The notes under the pieces are model-generated. The model worked only from the letters and a program-made list of their open reading frames with translations, was not told the DNA's origin and ran no database searches. A stretch of 64,000 nt of DNA from Candidatus Dependentiae bacterium (GTDB lineage: Bacteria; Babelota; Babeliae; Babelales; Vermiphilaceae), in NCBI GenBank assembly GCA_040878395.1, contig JBBDMI010000003.1:62001-126000 (forward strand). Reading direction: 5' to 3'. The position numbers and the translations under genes were made by a program. Shown here in pieces: positions 58,869-64,000 of this stretch; within the stretch, counting starts at the first letter, position 1, and each line of letters opens with the position of its first letter.

Positions 58869-59891
58869 ATGAAGAACTATTTTATTTTTTTATTAGGTTT
58901 CATGCCCATGTTGGCATGTGCTAACGTTGAAAGTTTTTTTTCAGATGACGTAGATGGTGCAAAAAAAGGTAATTTAGGTGAACAATGGGCAGAGTTTATT
59001 GCACGTCAGCACATAAAGACAAGAAGTCACAGCCGCTTGCATGATGATCCGGAGCAACAAGAAGAATATGATGAAGATCTTTTTACACAACTTTTACGGC
59101 AAAAAGAAAAAATCGAACAGAGTCTTGCAGGAATACAAGATAGTGAGCGCTTGCGTCAGTTTGAGCTTGCTTGTTTTGCGATAGCAAAATCATTTTTGCA
59201 AGAGTACCAAAAAGGTCATTCTGATGCGAGACATCAATTGCATTCCTGTTTGCAGCTTGCCTCACGTCTGAAGTTATTGCAAGACCCACGTTGGTCAGAC
59301 ATGTTACCATTTATTGATATGCAAGGTCAGCAACAACCGGTGCCGGCTTATTCAGTAAACCAATTAGAAAAAGATCTTGCGGTTGATGAAACAGGAAGAG
59401 ACAAGTTGGTTAAGCATTTGATTGAAGTGTTATTGGATAAAAATAGTGTTTATCGCAATGCAACTGACGAGTCTTTGGAGTTATTAAAAGATAAATTAGA
59501 ACAAGTGCCAAGTGATAAAAATCACTATAGAGATGTTGAATCATTGTTGATAAAAAGGGGCAATGAAGGTATTTCAGAATCGGCGAAAGAGTTTTATATG
59601 GCGGCTGTATTGGGGGCACGGACAGCTGATGTTTTATTATCAAAAAAAGGATCAAAAAGAGACATGTTTCCTGAATTGGAAGGAGCCTATAGCTCTGTTG
59701 TGATGCTTTATTTAAAAGCGCATGATGCAGGGCATCCTTTTGCAATTAAAGATGCGCAAGATATAATGAATGGCCCATTGAGTATTATTATTGATTGGAA
59801 AAGTAAACATACAGATAGAGATACATTACGCTTGTGGGCTGAAATGTGGCATGAAATTAATGTGCGCATAATACAACAACAAATGAAGTAA
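58869..59891 (+). CDS. Secreted helical protein of unknown function
   Basis: 340 residues; GGGGAG before the ATG; signal peptide MKNYFIFLLGFMPMLACANV. The mature protein is polar and mostly helical: EQWAEFIARQHIKTRSHSRL, EKIEQSLAGIQDSERLRQFE, LIEVLLDKNSVYRNATDESL, AKEFYMAAVLGARTADVLLS. No cysteine pair, no recognised domain. It could be a helical-repeat protein too diverged to name. The convergent gene begins its stop two bases beyond. Confidence 0.65.
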   Translation: MKNYFIFLLGFMPMLACANVESFFSDDVDGAKKGNLGEQWAEFIARQHIKTRSHSRLHDDPEQQEEYDEDLFTQLLRQKEKIEQSLAGIQDSERLRQFELACFAIAKSFLQEYQKGHSDARHQLHSCLQLASRLKLLQDPRWSDMLPFIDMQGQQQPVPAYSVNQLEKDLAVDETGRDKLVKHLIEVLLDKNSVYRNATDESLELLKDKLEQVPSDKNHYRDVESLLIKRGNEGISESAKEFYMAAVLGARTADVLLSKKGSKRDMFPELEGAYSSVVMLYLKAHDAGHPFAIKDAQDIMNGPLSIIIDWKSKHTDRDTLRLWAEMWHEINVRIIQQQMK

Positions 59892-59892
59892 A

Positions 59893-60414
59893 TCATTTGA
59901 TTTTGATTTGTAAAAGTCCTTTAATTTGATTGTTTATCTGTTCAATTGATCCGACATTAACTTGATCAAATAGAGTATTTTTTTGTAGGTTTGTTGCATA
60001 CTCTAGTATCTGTTTTGTATGAGGTGCAAGAACGGTTATCTCTAACTGCTTCTTATTTAATGAAATGTTATGTATAGCAATGTCTGAGGGTGACTGGTTT
60101 AATGTTTGCAAAAGATCGGCAGGATTTTTTGGTTTATGTTTTATGCGATTTGTTTTTGCAAGTTTATTTTTTAGTATTTTTGTAGTTTCTTTGAGTGTGC
60201 GTTTTTCAGTTAAGCAACTGTTTAACTGTTTTTCTATCGGCTTGAGGCGTTGAAGTTCTTCTTGTGCGTTTTTATAAGTAAAAAAAAGGCGCATTTGTAT
60301 TATGCTTAAGCAGATCAATAAGGTAATTAATAGGATGCAAGAGTGCCAAAACCAACGATGCATAGCTTGTTGTTCAGTGTGATTTTTTGTTTTAATAAAA
60401 TTAATCGGTTTCAT
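59893..60414 (-). CDS. PilN-like type IV pilus assembly protein
   Basis: 173 residues: a short cytoplasmic start (MKPINFIKTKNHTEQQA), one membrane helix at about 24-42, a coiled-coil periplasmic region (NAQEELQRLKPIEKQLNSCL) and a C-terminal ferredoxin-like part (IAIHNISLNKKQLEITVLAP). This is the layout of PilN, which links PilM to PilO. The cytoplasmic motif of PilN (IN-L) is represented by KPINFIK. It follows the PilM-like gene with a four-base overlap, as in pilMN operons. No PilO, PilP or PilQ is next to it. Confidence 0.65.
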   Translation of the reverse strand: MKPINFIKTKNHTEQQAMHRWFWHSCILLITLLICLSIIQMRLFFTYKNAQEELQRLKPIEKQLNSCLTEKRTLKETTKILKNKLAKTNRIKHKPKNPADLLQTLNQSPSDIAIHNISLNKKQLEITVLAPHTKQILEYATNLQKNTLFDQVNVGSIEQINNQIKGLLQIKIK

Positions 60415-61091
60415 ATCTGTGCTCCAAAAAAGCTACCTAAAGCATAAAATAAATTAAGATCATCATGGGTAATTGGTCGATCAGTTTTTAAAGATCGACG
60501 CAAAAATTCGAGTGAAAAAATTGAAGGAATGCTCGCATTTTTTTGATTAACTTCTTGTGCTAACCGTGCTTGATTGAAAGTGTCTTTGTATAGATGTTTA
60601 TATAATGTAATTTGTACACTCAATGGTGGGCTTATATGATGCACATGTAATGGCAATTGCATGTTGAGCATCTGTAATTGCAAAATGAGCGGATGTGCTG
60701 CTGTGCAAATATAAAATAGATAATGGTCTTCGTAAGGCCCAATATAGCGATCGTAATATCTTTTATGCTTTTCTTTTTGGCCGATGAGCTCATGTGGCGT
60801 TGGATCACTTTTTGAATGTTTTATGATCTGTTCTTGAATTAAATCAGCTCCTAATATAAAGCTTATATAGGCATTATTTAGATTGTGGTTATCTGCAAAT
60901 GTACGTATATAACTTCGTAATGCAGTTGAATTATACATGAGAACGCTATCACTCATGGGGATTTCATGCTGCTCATAGGTTTGTAGTTTAGCCGGATAAG
61001 AAATGGCTGGCTTTATCCAATAGATTGAGACATTATTTTGGTTGAGTACGACTTGTATATGTTCATTTTTTATTGCCGGCAATGGCCACAT
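60411..61091 (-). CDS. Diverged PilM-like protein
   Basis: 226 residues from the ATG at 61091, which has GGGAG eight bases upstream; the longer frame starts with TTG at 61142 without a ribosome-binding site and would overlap prmC by 80 bases. The pattern VVLNQNNVSIYWIKPAISYP and a late LNLFYALGSFFGAQI resemble the ends of PilM actin-like proteins, but the central ATP-binding motifs are not clear. The main support is the overlap with the PilN-like gene. It would be a cytoplasmic partner of the pilus machine. Confidence 0.55.
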   Translation of the reverse strand: MWPLPAIKNEHIQVVLNQNNVSIYWIKPAISYPAKLQTYEQHEIPMSDSVLMYNSTALRSYIRTFADNHNLNNAYISFILGADLIQEQIIKHSKSDPTPHELIGQKEKHKRYYDRYIGPYEDHYLFYICTAAHPLILQLQMLNMQLPLHVHHISPPLSVQITLYKHLYKDTFNQARLAQEVNQKNASIPSIFSLEFLRRSLKTDRPITHDDLNLFYALGSFFGAQI

Positions 61092-61965
61092 TGTTGATTC
61101 TCCCGGAAACAACACGATCTTTGGATGCGCTATCTTTTTCAATAGTTATAGCAGTATACTGATTTTTTTGCATCAATTTTTTAACATCTTGTCCTTGTTG
61201 CCATCCAATTTCAATATACAGTTGTCCAATGTTTTGTTGTTGTAATATTTCATTTTCATGAATATATACAGGAGCTTGTTCAATAATTTTTTGTATTAAT
61301 GCAATGCCATTATCATCGGCAAATAATGCGCGCTTATCTTCCCATGCAATAACTGATGTATCAAGCTTTTCGGAGGTGCCAATATATGGCGGATTGGTTA
61401 CGATGATGTCAAATGTTATGTTGGGCAGTTGCTCAAAAAGATCAGATGTAATGATGTGAAGATTTTTGATGTTATGCAATGATGCGTTTTGTTGTGCAAG
61501 CGCAATCGCCTCATCGGCAATATCTAATGCGTAAACGATTGCATCAGGAAGTTCATGTGCAAGTAGTAGTGCAATGCAACCTGAGCCTGTACACAGATCT
61601 AAAATCTGTAATTTTTGTGCATTACTTTTTTTTATCTGTTCAATCAAGTCAATTATCCATTGCTCAGTTTCAGGACGTGGAATAAGTACAGGAGGTTTAA
61701 CATTAATTGTTAAATCACCAAATGGAACATTGCCCAAAATATATGCAATCGGTTTGTGCTCATTTACTATCTGATTAATCCATGTTTGCAATAGTTTTTC
61801 TTGATGTTCATCTAATTCGATTTGAGATTGGATTATTAAATCAGTTTTTGTTTTTTGTGTAAGATGCTCAAGGAGCCACCAAGCATATTGATTGCACACT
61901 ATTTTATCATGCAATGTAGGCATAAGTTTTTCGGTAATGCATGTTATATGTTTTTGAATGTGCAT
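61063..61965 (-). CDS. prmC: Peptide chain release factor N5-glutamine methyltransferase
   Basis: Methylates the GGQ glutamine of release factors. 300 residues: N-terminal helical domain, PRPETEQWI, SAM-binding motif DLCTGSGCIALLLA and the catalytic NPPYIG. The C-terminus ends DSASKDRVVSGRINNVA. Length and motifs are normal. Its 3' end overlaps the PilM-like gene by 29 bases (or 80 with the longer PilM start). Confidence 0.94.
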   Translation of the reverse strand: MHIQKHITCITEKLMPTLHDKIVCNQYAWWLLEHLTQKTKTDLIIQSQIELDEHQEKLLQTWINQIVNEHKPIAYILGNVPFGDLTINVKPPVLIPRPETEQWIIDLIEQIKKSNAQKLQILDLCTGSGCIALLLAHELPDAIVYALDIADEAIALAQQNASLHNIKNLHIITSDLFEQLPNITFDIIVTNPPYIGTSEKLDTSVIAWEDKRALFADDNGIALIQKIIEQAPVYIHENEILQQQNIGQLYIEIGWQQGQDVKKLMQKNQYTAITIEKDSASKDRVVSGRINNVAIAGNKK

Positions 61966-62022
61966 GGTAATCAGTTCTTTATTTTATAGCTTTATACTAT
62001 ATAAGCATAACACAATACAATC

Positions 62023-62826
62023 TTACTTTGTATCGAGTAAAGCAATAAGTTTAGGACCATGTTTTGCTTTTTTCAGTGATGCTTTATTCTTTTTAATATA
62101 TTTCATTATTGGCTGTGCGCATGCTGAATTATGCTCAAGTAAAAAAGTAATAACTTCAGGTGATTCGGCATTATGTTGAGCAATGTATGGCATTTGCTCT
62201 ATTAGAAATTCGATCACAACATTAACGGTATCGGGATAATAGAGTACAATCTTTTTGAATGTTCGTTGCCAAAAACCATTATCCAAAAAACTTGCAAGAT
62301 ATTTCATTGCAGCAACTGCTTGAGATGGTTTTTCTTGATCAGTAAATGTTGCTAACCTTGAGCGTAAAAGTTCATGATCATTCAGTTCCGCTTTGCTTAT
62401 TGAAAAATCTTTTTTTTCAATATGTTGATTCCATATGTTTTTTTCTTGATCACATGTAGTGATTCCCATGCCTGCAAATAAGGTGGCGGTAGTTTTTTTT
62501 ATTGACGATATATATTGATGTGCTCTGTTTCTTAAGGAGTTCTGTATATTATTGAACCAGTATTTGTATTGAGCATGCCTATTGTTGAACATGTTTTTCC
62601 AAAACGGAGTTTTTATAACAGGTTTTGGCATCTGTATTTTAATGTTATTCGGGTAAAACATTCTATGCACTTGGCGCAACTGTGCATACTTTTGTGCTGC
62701 ATATTGTGTACGATTTAATTGTACAAATGTTCGTTGTGATGTGCGCAAAAAAGGCATAAACATGCGTGCATTAAATGCATCTGTTTGTGCTGCGCATATA
62801 GTTAATAAAAAAAGAATTTTTTTCAT
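62023..62826 (-). CDS. Secreted protein, paired paralogue 1
   Basis: 267 residues; signal peptide MKKILFLLTICAAQTDAFNA. The N-terminal half is basic and aromatic (QTFVQLNRTQ-like, KYWFNNIQNSLRNRAHQYIS). The C-terminal 85 residues (FKKIVLYYPDTVNVVIEFLI, EQMPYIAQHNAESPEVITFL, MKYIKKNKASLKKAKHGPKL) are related to the end of the next gene and look like a small helical repeat. No family recognised. Thirteen bases separate it from its paralogue; they form one transcript. Confidence 0.65.
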   Translation of the reverse strand: MKKILFLLTICAAQTDAFNARMFMPFLRTSQRTFVQLNRTQYAAQKYAQLRQVHRMFYPNNIKIQMPKPVIKTPFWKNMFNNRHAQYKYWFNNIQNSLRNRAHQYISSIKKTTATLFAGMGITTCDQEKNIWNQHIEKKDFSISKAELNDHELLRSRLATFTDQEKPSQAVAAMKYLASFLDNGFWQRTFKKIVLYYPDTVNVVIEFLIEQMPYIAQHNAESPEVITFLLEHNSACAQPIMKYIKKNKASLKKAKHGPKLIALLDTK

Positions 62827-62839
62827 AGGTTATTCTTTT

Positions 62840-63514
62840 TTATGCCTGTGCGCATATGGTGACTATAGCCGGTCCATATGTTGTATTTTGTAGCTGTTGT
62901 GCATGAGCGACAATGCATTGTTTTATCGGTTGTGCAATAGTCTTGTGTTTTAATAACTCTTTGAGCACTAGAGGCGCTTGCTGTGATGTTTGAGCGAGTT
63001 GGATTATATGTTCTTTTGCAAGCTCTGTTATTATGCGTGCCGTTTGCGGATGTTTTTTAATTGCAGACTTAATGCCTTGTTTTCCAAACCAACTGTTTGT
63101 GTATTTTGCAATCTCTTTAATCATATCGCGTAAAATTTTCTGCTTTTGTTCTTTATCGGCACTATTGATTTTTTGTTGTAATTGTTGTGGATTGAGCAGG
63201 TCATCTTTACCGATAGAGATCAGTTTTTTTGGTATAGTTGTTTTTTTAGTTTGTTGAGTTTTAGGTTCATCGTTAACTATAGCTTTACGATAGGCAGTAT
63301 TTTTATTCTGCTTAATTCCTGAACGAAGCTCAAAACGTTGAGTGCGATTATTGTCAACTACGATGAGAGCTGCGTAGGTGTGTTTACCATGCTGCATGAG
63401 TAAATCTTTGATCATTGCTTGATCAACAAAACTTTGTGCAGGCAATAGAGCCAGTAAAAGAGAGCAGAAAAAAAGCTTTCTTTTCATTTTTTTTAATTGG
63501 ATTAATTTCTTCAT
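62840..63514 (-). CDS. Secreted protein, paired paralogue 2
   Basis: 224 residues; start at 63514 with GAGGTG seven bases before it. The signal sequence is KRKLFFCSLLLALLPAQS after a lysine-rich lead. The C-terminal region (IKKHPQTARIITELAKEHII, QLAQTSQQAPLVLKELLKHK, VAHAQQLQNTTYGPAIVTIC) aligns with that of the downstream paralogue. A disordered K/T/Q-rich linker lies between. The ribosome-binding site is part of a hairpin (63522-63546). Confidence 0.65.
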   Translation of the reverse strand: MKKLIQLKKMKRKLFFCSLLLALLPAQSFVDQAMIKDLLMQHGKHTYAALIVVDNNRTQRFELRSGIKQNKNTAYRKAIVNDEPKTQQTKKTTIPKKLISIGKDDLLNPQQLQQKINSADKEQKQKILRDMIKEIAKYTNSWFGKQGIKSAIKKHPQTARIITELAKEHIIQLAQTSQQAPLVLKELLKHKTIAQPIKQCIVAHAQQLQNTTYGPAIVTICAQA

Positions 63515-63546
63515 ATTTTCACCTCTTTTTTTATATATAAAAGAGA
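63512..63546 (-). promoter_or_regulatory. Hairpin that buries the ribosome-binding site of a secreted-protein gene
   Basis: On the minus strand CCTCTTTT (63546-63539) pairs with AAAAGAGG (63529-63522) around a nine-base loop. GAGG, the Shine-Dalgarno of the gene starting at 63514, forms the end of the stem. The eight-pair stem is A/U-rich and could melt with modest warming. It is the second such arrangement in the window. Confidence 0.5.
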
Positions 63547-63700
63547 GGAAACCTCCATTTCCCCATGCCTTTATCTTTTTTTATTTCTATTGTTAATTAT
63601 ATACATAAATGAGGTTTTGTCAATAGACAGTTGTGACAGGTTTGAGAGCTAGCGGCTATTCTTATTTTTTTCTCTTAAAAAAGGTATTTTTTTCTATTTT
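63547..63700. other. Intergenic stretch
   Basis: AT-rich, between two minus-strand genes; it contains the likely promoter of the paralogue pair. No terminator with a clear stem is seen after the RING-like gene. Confidence 0.35.
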
Positions 63701-64000
63701 TTATTGAAAACTTTTTTGCAATCCTATGGCAAAGTTTTTTTGATTGCCAAGTGTTTTTGATGTGATTAATTCAAATGGTTCCTTGCGGCACTTAGGGCAA
63801 GAGGGCTTGTGCTCTTCTGCTTGTATAGCACAGGCAAAATGTGAGGCTGTATAGCAACAATTGTGAATTGTGACATTATCTTTATCAATCGGTTCTATGC
63901 AAATAAGACAGCCATTGTCTGCAATGTTTTGGCGTATGCGCAGTTCGTGGAGGCATATCATTTGTTGTTCAAGGCTTTTGAGAGATTCTCTTTCAAAAAG
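63701..64000 (-). CDS. RING-like zinc-finger protein, 5' part beyond the window
   Basis: The frame is open to the right edge. The visible 99 residues start with a helical, probably coiled-coil part (LFERESLKSLEQQMICLHEL), then a zinc-binding pattern CLICIEPI-x13-C-x4-H-x2-C-x10-CPKCRKEPF. This is the layout of RING-H2 E3 ubiquitin-ligase domains (C-x2-C...C-x-H-x2-H-x2-C...C-x2-C). Seven of eight ligands are visible; the fourth position is threonine, with an extra cysteine one residue before ligand three. RING domains are eukaryotic and appear in bacteria mainly as host-directed effectors. An ATG at 63961 is possible but the upstream frame reads naturally. Confidence 0.7.
   Translation of the reverse strand, partial: LFERESLKSLEQQMICLHELRIRQNIADNGCLICIEPIDKDNVTIHNCCYTASHFACAIQAEEHKPSCPKCRKEPFELITSKTLGNQKNFAIGLQKSFQ

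Noticed and set aside
1-64000. CRISPR array or rRNA operon
   Set aside because: No spaced direct repeats with unique spacers and no conserved rRNA segments were seen. The repeats found are coding (Sel1) or palindromic.

Overview
The window looks like part of the chromosome of a small-genome, AT-rich, host-dependent bacterium, most likely Candidatus Dependentiae (TM6) or a similar amoeba-associated lineage. This is inferred from gene content and was not searched. Housekeeping genes (rpmA, secF, rho, tsaD, smpB, ssrA, prs, pth, prmC, mutL, arfB) sit between many short secreted proteins. The secreted proteins carry eukaryote-like modules: Sel1, TPR, ankyrin and leucine-rich repeats, a Skp1/POZ-like domain and a RING-like zinc site. 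Many signal peptides end in a similar (A/C)-(A)-D-(P) context. TamB, OmpH/Skp and beta-barrel proteins point to a Gram-negative type envelope.

Layout. 0-4 kb: a metallothionein-like 37-residue peptide, rpmA, secF and rho with a 15-codon overlapping leader ORF. 4-11 kb: six consecutive secreted-protein genes, including a three-member family with a shared N-terminal domain and growing numbers of Sel1 repeats; remnants of the tsaD 3' end between the copies show how the family multiplied. 11-16 kb: tsaD, smpB, a YafQ-type toxin-antitoxin pair and the tmRNA gene, followed by a GIY-YIG gene. 16-29 kb: P-type ATPase, OmpH, prs, an LRR/Skp1-like effector candidate, msrAB, an AdoMet decarboxylase with a signal peptide, pth and membrane or secreted proteins. 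29-41 kb: a pilus-type ATPase (PilB), a phosphatase/periplasmic-binding-protein fusion, a pseudopilin, tamB, a repeat-rich 0.9 kb intergenic region, a PLD-like protein, rluD and mgtE.

41.3-48.4 kb is a tRNA-Lys/tRNA-Glu-associated accessory island. It holds three more GIY-YIG ORFs, two pieces of serine recombinase, two ankyrin proteins (one with an 11-G tract in its putative promoter), a DUF4143 ATPase with palindromic sites, a small XRE regulator, a HigB-like remnant and fragments of an outer-membrane protein. 48-64 kb: a secreted EEP-family hydrolase, a beta-barrel protein, arfB, a SbtA-type permease, mutL, a PilM/PilN-like pair, prmC, two related secreted proteins, and a RING-like protein cut by the window edge.

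The most interesting unexplained signal is a structured element of about 120 bp that starts exactly at the 3' CCA of the tmRNA and of tRNA-Glu. It keeps the same layout with compensating base changes and is followed in both places by a GIY-YIG gene. Other leads are two hairpins that bury Shine-Dalgarno sequences, the homopolymer-containing promoter, the phosphatase/binding-protein fusion and the RING-like and Skp1-like modules.
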